NCBI GenBank assembly: GCA_030824585.1
Contig: JAVBXM010000241.1
Location: 1-51,779, forward strand
Direction: 5' to 3'
DNA from: Phaeospirillum sp.
GTDB lineage: Bacteria; Pseudomonadota; Alphaproteobacteria; Rhodospirillales; Magnetospirillaceae
DNA: 51,779 nucleotides
The notes beneath the pieces were generated by a model. It did not search any database and had not been told where the DNA came from. It worked only from the letters and a program-made list of their open reading frames with translations. Of this stretch, positions 44,212-51,779 are shown piece by piece. The position numbers and the translations under genes are program-made. Positions within the stretch are counted from its first letter, which is position 1. The number at the start of each line of letters is the position of its first letter.

Positions 44212-44433
44212 ATGTCCGACCTGATTCGCCAATCTGTATCCTGGCCTTCCATCCACGGGACCCGCAGCTATTCCCGCGTCACCCAGCTGGCGCGGTCGTC
44301 GTCCGCCGAGACGTCGGACAAGGCGGAAGAGACGGATCGCCCGCAGGCCAAGACCAAGTCCGAGAACGGCGAGAGCGAAGCCACCACCACCACCGCCGTC
44401 CGCCGCGGGGGCCTGCTGGACGTTTCCATCTGA
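44212..44433 (+). CDS. Small hypothetical protein
   Basis: A 73-residue hydrophilic protein, not recognised. It is rich in Ser/Thr/Glu/Lys and probably disordered, with RSYSRVTQLARSSSAE in the middle and RRGGLLDVSI at the end. It has its own promoter and a strong downstream terminator, which together support a real gene. No signal peptide or membrane segment. Confidence 0.5.
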   Translation: MSDLIRQSVSWPSIHGTRSYSRVTQLARSSSAETSDKAEETDRPQAKTKSENGESEATTTTAVRRGGLLDVSI

Positions 44434-44445
44434 TCCGATAAGCAA

Positions 44446-44481
44446 AAAGCCCCATCCCGGCCTTGGCCGGGATGGGGCTTT
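44446..44481. terminator. Strong bidirectional terminator
   Basis: A near-perfect 16-17 bp stem (44446-44462 with 44465-44481) lies between convergent genes. AAAAA on the left gives a U-run for minus-strand transcripts; CTTTCGCTT follows on the plus strand. It ends both the small gene and the GT41 operon. Confidence 0.9.
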
Positions 44482-44495
44482 CGCTTGAATGAGGC

Positions 44496-46574
44496 CTATT
44501 TGCCCTTCCTTGCCTTGCCCTTGGCCGGGGCGGCAGCCTTGGCCACCGGCTTGCTGGGGGGCATCTTTCCCGGCCATAGCCTTGCGTCGGGCGGGACGGG
44601 GCAATGGCGGTGGTAGTCGCGCAATTGGGCGCCATAGAGGTCCAGGTAATCGGTCCGGCCCAGCATCTCCACCGCGTCGCTGTCCAGGTCGGTGCCGATC
44701 TCGTCGTAGATCTCCAGGTTGCTCAGGTCGGGAACCGGAACTTGGTCGGCGACGAAGTCGTCCCACATCCGGACCAGCAGCGCGTCCAGGTGGCTCACCA
44801 GCTTGTCGGTATCGAACAGGTCGCAGGTCGCGCGGTTGGCGGCCAGCGTCTCGCGATAGGCATTGCGCCGGCGCTTGTCGTTGCCCAGTTCCACCGCCTT
44901 TTCCACGTAATCCTCGAAGGTGGTGCAGACCAGGTCGCCCAGGCCCGCCGCCACTGCCAGGCTGCCGCAGACCCGCGAGGCGAAGCCGCGTCCCGCCACG
45001 GTCAGCACCGGGACACCCATCCACAGGGCGTCCGAGGCGGTGGTATGGGCGCCGCAGGGCGAGGTGTCGAGGAACAGGTCGGCCAGGGGATAGCGCGACA
45101 GGTGCTCGGCGTTGATCAGCTTGGGGGCGAAGATGATGCGGTCGGGGGTGACGCCGTGCTTGATGGCTTCCTGGCGCAGGCGTTCGTTGATGCGCTCGCC
45201 GCCGTCCAGCAGCCACAATACGCCGTTGGGCACCCGGCTGAGGATATCCATGAAGCGCGCCCACATGGGTGCGGTGAACTTCTGCAGGCCGTTGAAGCCG
45301 CAGAACACCACGGCGTTGGCCGGCAGGCCCGCCGCCTCGCGCGTCCACTTGATGTCGGCCACCAGCCGCCGGCGGTCGTTGGGCTGGTAGCAGGGCAGCC
45401 GCACCACCTTCTCCGAGTAGTATTTCTCGAAAACGGCCGGGATGGTGAAGTCGTCGGCGATGACGTAGTCGTGGTAGGGCGTGCCCATGGATCCGGGATA
45501 GCCCAGCCAGTTGACGGCGACGGGGGCGGGACGCATGGCCATGATGGCCGGGCGCGCCTCGCCGGTATAGCCGTTGAAGTCGATCAGGATGTCGATGCCG
45601 TCGGCATGGATGCGCTTGGCCACGTCCTCGTCGGACATGTCCAGGATATCCACCCAGTGGTCCACGTCCTTCATCACCTGGGTCTGGATACGGTCGCCGC
45701 TGCGGCGCGAGCAGGAATAGGCATAGACCTCGAAGCGCGAGCGGTCGTGCAGCTTGTACATCTCGGCGGTCAGGTAGCCGTGGGCGTGCTCGCGGAAATA
45801 GGACGACAGATAGGCGATGCGGATGCGCCGCTTGGGCCGCCCCGCCAGAGCGGCGCGGTGGCTGTCGCGATCGAAGAACACCTTCGGCCGGCCGATCTTG
45901 GCCTTGTAGTACTTGTAGCCGCGCGCCAGATGCAGTAGCGGATCGTCGGTGTGGAACACCAGGCAATGGGGCGACATGGCGGCGAACAACTGGCGCCGGG
46001 TCGGACCGGTGACGCCGGAGAGGACCGGCCATTTGCACAGCTTCTGGCGGATGGCGATCCAGTGCTGCATGGCGTCGCTGGGCTGTACCAGTTCGATACA
46101 CTGGCGCAGCGCATCCTCGCCCGATTCCTCCAGCGAGGTATGTTCCAGCACACGGCCGATCTGCTTCAGGGCCGAAACCTTGTAGGTCACCGTTTCGCCG
46201 GTGATGCCGGGCAACTGGTTGACCATGCCCAGCCACTGGGTGACCGCGTCCGGGGTGCTGCCCAGCCGTTCATAGGTGCTGCCCAGGTTGATGTGGGCGG
46301 GGTAGAATTCGGGGCGCTGGGCGATGGCGGCCTTGAACGCCTCGACGGCGCCGGCATGGTCGTTGAACTTCCCCAGCAGGACGCCGAGATTGTACTGGAT
46401 GGCATAGGCCAGCGGATTGTCGGCGTTGTACTGCAGCCAGGTCCGGTAGAGGCCCAGCGCATCGGCATCGGCCCCCTGGGCCGTCAGGCTGTCGGCCGCG
46501 GCAATGACGCGGGTTGCCTCGATCTTGCCGGAAGCGATCTGACTCATGACCTCCGCGAGGGCATTGCTCATCAA
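44496..46574 (-). CDS. TPR-containing GT41 glycosyltransferase (OGT/SPINDLY-like), second of a pair
   Basis: A 692-residue cytosolic protein O-glycosyltransferase candidate. TPR-like repeats fill about residues 1-140 (NLGVLLGKFNDHAGAVEAFKAAI, INLGSTYERLG). The catalytic part has IAYLSSYFREHAHGYLTAEM near 267, NWLGYPGSMGTPYHDYVIAD, VRLPCYQPND, VVFCGFNGLQK (Lys aligned with the OGT UDP site) and FLDTSPCGAHTTASDALWMGVPV. The tail ends KGKARKGK, basic. ATG 46574 overlaps the stop of the upstream paralogue (ATGA). Confidence 0.87.
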   Translation of the reverse strand: MMSNALAEVMSQIASGKIEATRVIAAADSLTAQGADADALGLYRTWLQYNADNPLAYAIQYNLGVLLGKFNDHAGAVEAFKAAIAQRPEFYPAHINLGSTYERLGSTPDAVTQWLGMVNQLPGITGETVTYKVSALKQIGRVLEHTSLEESGEDALRQCIELVQPSDAMQHWIAIRQKLCKWPVLSGVTGPTRRQLFAAMSPHCLVFHTDDPLLHLARGYKYYKAKIGRPKVFFDRDSHRAALAGRPKRRIRIAYLSSYFREHAHGYLTAEMYKLHDRSRFEVYAYSCSRRSGDRIQTQVMKDVDHWVDILDMSDEDVAKRIHADGIDILIDFNGYTGEARPAIMAMRPAPVAVNWLGYPGSMGTPYHDYVIADDFTIPAVFEKYYSEKVVRLPCYQPNDRRRLVADIKWTREAAGLPANAVVFCGFNGLQKFTAPMWARFMDILSRVPNGVLWLLDGGERINERLRQEAIKHGVTPDRIIFAPKLINAEHLSRYPLADLFLDTSPCGAHTTASDALWMGVPVLTVAGRGFASRVCGSLAVAAGLGDLVCTTFEDYVEKAVELGNDKRRRNAYRETLAANRATCDLFDTDKLVSHLDALLVRMWDDFVADQVPVPDLSNLEIYDEIGTDLDSDAVEMLGRTDYLDLYGAQLRDYHRHCPVPPDARLWPGKMPPSKPVAKAAAPAKGKARKGK

Positions 46575-48592
46575 CCGTTCTCCGTATCAGGGGTGGTCCA
46601 CAGACGGCTGTCCGCCGGGATGGGATAAAGGTGGTCGCGTTCGGCCAGACCGCGCCGCCAGCGGGCGAGGTAGCTTTCCTCCGGCATGAAATCGACGGTC
46701 TCGGCCGGGTGCTCGATACCGATTTCCAGATAGACGTCGAGATTGCGCAGATCGGGGCGCGGCAGGCGGCCTTCCATGAAGTCGGCCCACATCTCGGCAT
46801 AAAGGTCTTCCAGCCGGCTGACCAGCAGGTTGGTATCGAACATCACCGCGTTGGGCTTGGCGGCGCGCAGTTGCTCGCGGTACGCCTGCAGCCGGGACCG
46901 GTCGTTGCCCAGGGCGATGGCGGTTTCCACATACTGCTCGGGCGTCGAGCAGACCAGTTCCGGCAACCCCGCCGAGCGCAGCAGCGACCCGCCCACCCGC
47001 GAGGCGAAGCTGTGGCCCGAGAGCGTCAGGATGGGCACGCTCATCCACAGGGCATCGGACGCGGTGGTGTGGGCGCCATAGGGGAAGGTGTCGAGGAACA
47101 GATCGGCCAGGGTCATGCGGGCCAGATGATCCGGGCTGGCCAGGCGGTGGCCGAAGATCACCCGGTCGCGGGGAATGCCGCAGGCCTCGGCGTGCTCCCA
47201 CAGGCGGTTGTGGACCTCCTCGTTGGCTTCGAGCAGCCACAGCACGCTGCCGGGCACCGACGCCAGGATGCGCATCCAGCGCTCGAACATCAGCCGCGAG
47301 ATTTTCTGCTGGCTGTTGAAGCAGCAGAAGACCGGCGCGTCCTCCGGCAGGCCCACGTCGGCCCGCGACGGCGGCTCGGACGCCACCGCCCGCTTGCGGT
47401 CGTTGGCCTGATAGCAGGGCAGGCGCATCACTTTTTCCGAACAGTACATCTCGCGCCCCGGCGGGATGATCCACTCGTCGGCGATGATGTAATGGTGGTA
47501 GGGCGTGCCCATGGTGCCGGGATAGCCCAGCCAGTTGACGTTCACGGGGGCCGGACGCATGCCGAACACGCGGGTGCGCGCGCTTTTGGTGTGGCCGTTG
47601 AGGTCCACCAGGATGTCGATGCCGTCCTCGCGGATGCGGTTGGCGGCAGCCTCGTCCCCCATGCCGCTGATGTCGGTCCAGTGGTCGAAATCGGCGCGGA
47701 TGCGCTGCTTCAGCGGGTCCTCGCCGGCCGGGCCGCAATAATAGGCGAAGATCTCCACCTTGGAACGGTCGTGCAGGCCGAATACCTCGGCGATCAGGTA
47801 GCCGACGGCGTGGGCCTTCAGGTCCGAGGAGACGTAGCCGATCTTCAGGCGCTTGCGGTCGGCCCGCTCGGCCGGCTTGACCTCGGGCAGGCGGGGCACG
47901 CGGCGGCCGATCAGCTTGCCGCAATGTTCCCAACTGGATGCCAGGTGGAACAGCGGGTCGTCGGTATAGGCGGCCAGGGAAAGCGGGCTGAAATTGCGCA
48001 TCTGGGCCGGTTGATCCATTCCCTCGAAGGGAGCCACCACCGGCCACCGGCATTGGACCATGCGCGACGCCAGCATGTGCTCGGCGTTCTCGCGCTGGGT
48101 GTTGTCCAATTCCAGGCTCTGGCGCAGCACGTCCTCGGCCAGGACCCCCTGTTGGCGCTCCTCCAGCACCCGGGCGATCTGCTTCAAGGCGGTGGACTTC
48201 ATGCGGACGCCGTGGCCGGTGATCGGTCCCAGGCGGTTGACCAGGCGGTTCCAGGCCTCCACCGCCGCATCCGGCATGCCCAGGGTTTCGATGACGCCGC
48301 CCAGATTGATGTAGGCCGGATAGAAATCGGGGTTCAACTCGACGCATCTCTCCAGCGAGGCCCTGGCCTGCTCGTGCCGGCCGGCGGCCGAAAGCGTCAC
48401 CGCCTGATTGAAATGGGCGGCATAAAGCAGGTGATGGTCGCGGTTGAGTCCGATCCACAACTGGTAGAGCTGCAGGGCCAGATCGAGGTTGCCGCTCCGG
48501 TGCAGCGATTCGGCGGTGCCGAACACATCCTGCAGCGTCAGACGCCCTTCGGTAAGGGCTTTCACCGCAGAGAGAAAGACATCCTGTGTCAT
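46571..48592 (-). CDS. TPR-containing GT41 glycosyltransferase (OGT/SPINDLY-like), first of a pair
   Basis: A 673-residue paralogue of the next gene. TPR-like repeats at about 1-140 (FNQAVTLSAAGRHEQARASLERCV, INLGGVIETLG), then IGYVSSDLKAHAVGYLIAEVF, NWLGYPGTMGTPYHHYIIADE, LPCYQANDRK, PVFCCFNSQQK and FLDTFPYGAHTTASDALWMSVPI. Both active-site residues of OGT (His in the first motif, Lys in the FNxxxK motif) are conserved. It is downstream of the octapeptide-repeat protein on the same strand, 227 bp after its stop, and translationally coupled to the second transferase. Confidence 0.87.
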   Translation of the reverse strand: MTQDVFLSAVKALTEGRLTLQDVFGTAESLHRSGNLDLALQLYQLWIGLNRDHHLLYAAHFNQAVTLSAAGRHEQARASLERCVELNPDFYPAYINLGGVIETLGMPDAAVEAWNRLVNRLGPITGHGVRMKSTALKQIARVLEERQQGVLAEDVLRQSLELDNTQRENAEHMLASRMVQCRWPVVAPFEGMDQPAQMRNFSPLSLAAYTDDPLFHLASSWEHCGKLIGRRVPRLPEVKPAERADRKRLKIGYVSSDLKAHAVGYLIAEVFGLHDRSKVEIFAYYCGPAGEDPLKQRIRADFDHWTDISGMGDEAAANRIREDGIDILVDLNGHTKSARTRVFGMRPAPVNVNWLGYPGTMGTPYHHYIIADEWIIPPGREMYCSEKVMRLPCYQANDRKRAVASEPPSRADVGLPEDAPVFCCFNSQQKISRLMFERWMRILASVPGSVLWLLEANEEVHNRLWEHAEACGIPRDRVIFGHRLASPDHLARMTLADLFLDTFPYGAHTTASDALWMSVPILTLSGHSFASRVGGSLLRSAGLPELVCSTPEQYVETAIALGNDRSRLQAYREQLRAAKPNAVMFDTNLLVSRLEDLYAEMWADFMEGRLPRPDLRNLDVYLEIGIEHPAETVDFMPEESYLARWRRGLAERDHLYPIPADSRLWTTPDTENG

Positions 48593-48631
48593 CGAGCGTC
48601 CCGATTTCAGTGGGGCTGGGACCCGCTCGAA

Positions 48632-48658
48632 GGATCATTCCGAGCGGGATGCCGCCCA
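48632..48658 (-). promoter_or_regulatory. Leader hairpin before the GT41 pair
   Basis: CCCGCTCG (48632-48639) and CGAGCGGG (48651-48658) form a perfect 8-bp stem with an 11-nt loop, 40 bp upstream of the first transferase ATG. It may be a structured leader or an operator. I see no strong promoter nearby. Confidence 0.4.
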
Positions 48659-48784
48659 TAATGACCGCTCAATGGTTAACGGATTGATGCTCGCCGCGGC
48701 CAGTCACAGGGGCGGTGTGCGATGGCACGCTACCATGGAAGTACCATCGCCCGAAGGCGTCAGGACAGGGGGAGGGGCCCTGAG

Positions 48785-48809
48785 CGGGCCGCCCTTGAGG
48801 GGCGGCCCG
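48785..48809 (-). terminator. Hairpin after the repeat-protein gene
   Basis: A 10-bp GC stem (48785-48794 with 48800-48809) and a 5-nt loop lie 11 bp after the stop at 48820. There is no U-run on the minus strand, so it may attenuate instead of fully terminating and allow read-through into the GT41 pair. Confidence 0.5.
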
Positions 48810-48819
48810 TCCGAGGAGG

Positions 48820-51779
48820 TTACGGGTAGGCGAACGCCGTGCTCCAGGCATTCTGCTGATCGGTTGTCATGTTGCCGACCAGCGGACCGAGCGCCTGGGC
48901 CTGGATCGAGGTCATGGCCAGGATATCGGTGGTTTCCAGACCGGAGATCTGTGTCGTGGTCAGGGCCCCCAGTTGCGTGGTGGTCAGGCCGCTCACCTGG
49001 GTGGTGGTCAGGGCCTCGATGGAGGTCGAGGTCAAGGCACCGAACTGGGTGAGGGTCAGGGCCGCGATGTCGGTGCTTTCGATGGCCGCGAAGACGGTGG
49101 TGGTCAGCCCGGCCAGTTGGGTTGCCGACAGACCGCCGATCTGGGCGGTGGTCAGGGCCGCCACGTTGGTGGTGGTCAGGGCATTGACCGCGGTGGTAGT
49201 CAGGCCGCCGATCTCGGTGGCGGTCAGCGCACCCAGCTTGGCGGCGGTCAGAGCTGCCGCCTGGGTATTGGTGATGGCGGCCATCTGGGTGGTGGTCAGA
49301 GCCGCGATGTCGGTGGTCTCCATGGCGTTCAGCTGGGTGGTGCTGAGGCCGCTGATCTGCGTGGCAGTCAGGTTGGAGGCCTGGGTGGTCGACAGCGCCG
49401 CCACCTGGGTGGTGGTCAGGGCATTGAGGTTGGTGGTGGACAGGGCCGCCACCTCGGTGGTGGTCAGCACCGCCAGGTTGGTGGTGGTGATGGCCGCCGC
49501 CTGGGTGGTGGTCAGGCCGCCGATCTGCGTGGCGGTAAGCGACGCAAGGTCGGTGGTTTCCAGAGCGTTCAACTGCGTAGTGCTGAGGCCGCCGACCTGG
49601 GTGACGGTCAGGCTCTGGACCTGGGTGACCGTGAGCGCCGCCAGATCGGTGGTCTCAAGGGCGTTCAGCTGGGTGGTGCTGAGGCCGCTCACCTGGGTGG
49701 TGGTCAGGCTGCTCACCTGCGTGGTGGACAGGGCCGCCACGTTGGTGGTGGTCAGCACATTCAGCGTGGCGGTCGAGAGGGCCACCAGATCGGTGGTCTC
49801 GATGGCGCCGAGTGCGGTGGCGTTGAGGCCGGCCGCCTGGGTGGTGGTGATCGCCCCTACCTGGCTGGTGGACAGCGCCGCGACGTTGGTGGTCGACAGA
49901 GCGTTCAGCGTGGTGGTGTTGAGGCCGGCCACCTGAGCGGTGGTCAGGCTACCGACCTGGGTAGTGGTCAGGGCCGCCACGTCGGTGGTTTCCAGGGCGT
50001 TCAGCGTGGTGGTGTGGAGGCCGCTCACCTGGGTGGCGGTCAGGCTGGACACCTGGGCGGTGGACAGCGCCGCCACGCCGGTGGTGGTCAGGGCGTTCAC
50101 CGCGGTGACGGTCAGCGCCGCCAGATCGGTGGTTTCGATAGCCGCCAACTGGGTGGTGGACAGGCCCGCCGTCTGGGTCGAGGTCAAGGCCGCCGCCTGG
50201 ATGGTGGACAGTGCCGCCACGTTGATGGTGGAGATCGCGTTCAGCGCAGTGGTGCTGAGGCCGGCCACCTGGGTGGTGGACAGAGCTCCCAACTGAGCGG
50301 TGGAGATCGCCGCTAGGTTGGTGGTGGTCAGCGAGTTGATCTGGGTGGTGGTCAGCGTCGCCACTTCAGTGGTGGTCAGGGCTCCCAGCGTGGTGGTGCT
50401 GAGCGCGCCGATCTGGGTGGTGGTGACGCCGCCGATCTGGGTGGCGGTCAGTGCCGCCACGTCGGTGGTTTCCAGGGCGTTGATCTGAGTGGTGCTCAGG
50501 CCGGCGACCTGGGTGGTGGTCAGCGACTGGACTTGGGCGGTGGTCAAGGCCGCCACGTCGGTGGTTTCCAGGGCGTTCAGCGTGGTGGTGCTGAGGCCGC
50601 TCACCTGGGTGGTGGTCAGGCTGGACACCTGGGCGGTGGACAGGGCCGCCACACCGGTGGTGGAGAGCGCGTTGACCTGGGTGGCGGACAGGGCCGCCAG
50701 ATCAGTGGTCTCGACGTAGCCGAGCTGGGTGGTGGAGACACCGGCCAGTTGGGTGGTGGTCAGTGCCGCAACCTGGGTCGAGCTTAGGCCGGCCACGCTG
50801 ACGGAGGACAGCGCGTTGAGGTTGGTGGTGGAGAGGTTGGCCACCTGGGTGGTGGTCAATCCGGTCACCTGGGTGGTGGTCAGCGCCGCCGCACCGGTGG
50901 TGGTCAGGGCGTTGAGGGCGGAGGTGGTCAGTGCGCCCACCTCAGTGGCCGTAAGGCTGGTCAGGTTGGCGGTGGTGATGCCGGCCGCCTGGGTGGTGGT
51001 CAGGGCGCCCACCTGGGTGGTGGTCAGGGCGGCGATGTCGGTGGTTTCCAGCGCGTTGACCTGGGTGGTGTTCAGGGCGCTGATCTGGGTCGCGGTCAGC
51101 GAGCGCACCTGGGTGGTGGTCAGGGCCGCCACGTCGGTGGTCTCCAGGGCGTTCAGCGTGGTGGCGCTGAGGCCGCTCACCTGGGTGGTGGTCAGGCTGG
51201 ACACCTGGGCGGTGGTCAGGGCCGCCACGCCGGTGGTGGTCAGGGCGTTGACCTGGGCGGCGGACAGGGCCGCCAGATCGGTGGTCTCGACGAAGCCCAA
51301 CTGAGTGGTGCTGAGGCCGTTGACCTGGGTGGTGGTCAGCGCCGCAACCTGGGTCGAGCTCAGCCCGGCGATGCCGGTGGTGGAGAGCGCGTTGAGGTTG
51401 GTGGTGCTGAGGTTGCTCACCTGGGTGACCGTCAGGCCGGACAACTGGGTGGTCGACAGGGTCGCCGCGTTGGTGGTGGAGAGCGCATTGATCTGGGTGG
51501 TGGTCAGTGCTGCCACTTCGGTCGAGGTGATGCCCGACAGGGCGGTGGTGTTCAGGGCGCCGATCTGGGTGGTGGTGATGCCGCCAACCTGGGTATTGGT
51601 CAGGGCGGCGATGTCGGTGGTCTCGAGCGCGTTGACCTGGGTGGTGTTCAGAGCCCCGATCTGGGCGGTGGTCAGCGAGCGCACCTGGGTGGTGGTCAGG
51701 GCCGCCACGTCGGTGGTCTCGAGGGCGTTCAGCGTGGTGGTGGCCAGGCCGCTCACCTGGGTGGTGGTCAGGCTGGACA
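48820..51779 (-). CDS. Giant Thr-rich octapeptide-repeat protein (5' end beyond window)
   Basis: The frame is open from the right edge to a stop at 48820, at least 985 codons. Nearly all of it is an 8-residue unit of form [VIL]-x-[AG]-L-x-T-T-[QxD], about 115-120 copies, for example VAALTTTQ, VNALETTD, INALSTTN. Leu/Ile at the fourth position and Val/Ile/Leu at the first are almost invariant, and about a third of residues are Thr. The C-terminal tail (about 30 residues) is unique: ILAMTSIQAQALGPLVGNMT then TDQQNAWSTAFAYP. No Cys. The pattern suggests a solenoid with a hydrophobic core, likely exported or surface exposed, but the N-terminus is not visible. Function unknown. Confidence 0.85.
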   Translation of the reverse strand, partial: SSLTTTQVSGLATTTLNALETTDVAALTTTQVRSLTTAQIGALNTTQVNALETTDIAALTNTQVGGITTTQIGALNTTALSGITSTEVAALTTTQINALSTTNAATLSTTQLSGLTVTQVSNLSTTNLNALSTTGIAGLSSTQVAALTTTQVNGLSTTQLGFVETTDLAALSAAQVNALTTTGVAALTTAQVSSLTTTQVSGLSATTLNALETTDVAALTTTQVRSLTATQISALNTTQVNALETTDIAALTTTQVGALTTTQAAGITTANLTSLTATEVGALTTSALNALTTTGAAALTTTQVTGLTTTQVANLSTTNLNALSSVSVAGLSSTQVAALTTTQLAGVSTTQLGYVETTDLAALSATQVNALSTTGVAALSTAQVSSLTTTQVSGLSTTTLNALETTDVAALTTAQVQSLTTTQVAGLSTTQINALETTDVAALTATQIGGVTTTQIGALSTTTLGALTTTEVATLTTTQINSLTTTNLAAISTAQLGALSTTQVAGLSTTALNAISTINVAALSTIQAAALTSTQTAGLSTTQLAAIETTDLAALTVTAVNALTTTGVAALSTAQVSSLTATQVSGLHTTTLNALETTDVAALTTTQVGSLTTAQVAGLNTTTLNALSTTNVAALSTSQVGAITTTQAAGLNATALGAIETTDLVALSTATLNVLTTTNVAALSTTQVSSLTTTQVSGLSTTQLNALETTDLAALTVTQVQSLTVTQVGGLSTTQLNALETTDLASLTATQIGGLTTTQAAAITTTNLAVLTTTEVAALSTTNLNALTTTQVAALSTTQASNLTATQISGLSTTQLNAMETTDIAALTTTQMAAITNTQAAALTAAKLGALTATEIGGLTTTAVNALTTTNVAALTTAQIGGLSATQLAGLTTTVFAAIESTDIAALTLTQFGALTSTSIEALTTTQVSGLTTTQLGALTTTQISGLETTDILAMTSIQAQALGPLVGNMTTDQQNAWSTAFAYP
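49423..51779 (-). repeat. 576-bp higher-order tandem repeat made of 24-bp units
   Basis: The sequence GTTCAGCGTGGTGG recurs at 49999, 50575, 51151 and 51727, spaced exactly 576 bp. A second marker (TCTCGACGAA and variants) recurs at 50133, 50709 and 51285, again 576 bp apart, with a related copy at 49557. 576 is 24 x 24 bp, so 24 octads (192 residues) form one super-unit. The order decays toward the 3' end of the gene. Confidence 0.9.

Noticed and set aside
48869-50316. Long open frames on the plus strand opposite the octapeptide-repeat gene
   Set aside because: They mirror the 24-bp repeats; the minus-strand frame ends in a unique, non-repeat tail and a stop, while the plus frames are interrupted and have no Shine-Dalgarno.
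48820-51779. CRISPR array
   Set aside because: The repeats are 24-bp coding units without unique spacers, and the reading frame is open throughout.

Overview
The window is high-GC DNA of an alphaproteobacterium, most likely a Rhodospirillales member close to Magnetospirillum/Azospirillum. Reasons: mraZ next to rnpB, the flagellar regulators FlbT, FlaF and FliX, an alphaproteobacterial single-cysteine DksA, a MipZ-type ParA, a lone CheZ, and the order uvrC-pgsA-Mo-cofactor genes. The genus is inferred from gene content; no magnetosome gene is present.

Layout. 1-1.3 kb: start of mraZ (the dcw cluster would continue off the left edge) with a tandem array of MraZ boxes, then rnpB. 1.4-7.1 kb: cheZ and a hemerythrin on the minus strand, then a plus-strand run of metabolic genes including a cyclic-nucleotide-gated K+ channel, RidA, an SDR and a DsbA-fold isomerase. 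7.2-15.2 kb: flagellar block, flbT(+), the minus-strand operon flgI-flgJ-flgN-flgK-flgL behind a sigma54-type promoter, and fliX(+). 15.3-25.7 kb: dksA, a soluble chemoreceptor-like protein with reversed domain order, mipZ coupled to a molybdopterin oxidoreductase, lhgO coupled to a secreted TM1410-like protein, DUF3800, a degenerate acyl-CoA synthetase and small unknowns. 25.9-33.3 kb: cobC-like gene overlapping flaF, a TPR/GT41 O-GlcNAc-transferase-like gene, and a four-gene sugar-nucleotide cassette. 33.3-38.7 kb: RluA-type synthase, a TumE/TumA-like toxin-antitoxin pair translationally linked to uvrB, a Hanks-type pseudokinase and a pteridine-reductase-like SDR. 39.1-44.1 kb: uvrC-pgsA-mobB-moeA-moaD-moaE, with a 31-bp tandem repeat between moaD and moaE that creates three 9-codon mini-ORFs. 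44.2-51.8 kb: a small unknown gene, two translationally coupled TPR/GT41 transferases, and upstream of them the end of a giant Thr-rich octapeptide-repeat protein that runs off the right edge.

The most unusual part is the right end. At least 985 codons are built from 8-residue units (24 bp), and these sit in a higher-order period of exactly 576 bp (24 x 24 bp). The two OGT/SPINDLY-like transferases lie just downstream on the same strand. I infer a dedicated system in which a Thr-rich repeat protein is O-glycosylated by the paired transferases; the pairing is seen in the sequence, the function is hypothesis. Other candidates for follow-up are the mini-ORF array, the TA pair inside the uvrB operon, the pseudokinase, the acyl-CoA synthetase lacking catalytic lysines, and a probable CTG start on the cobC-like gene.
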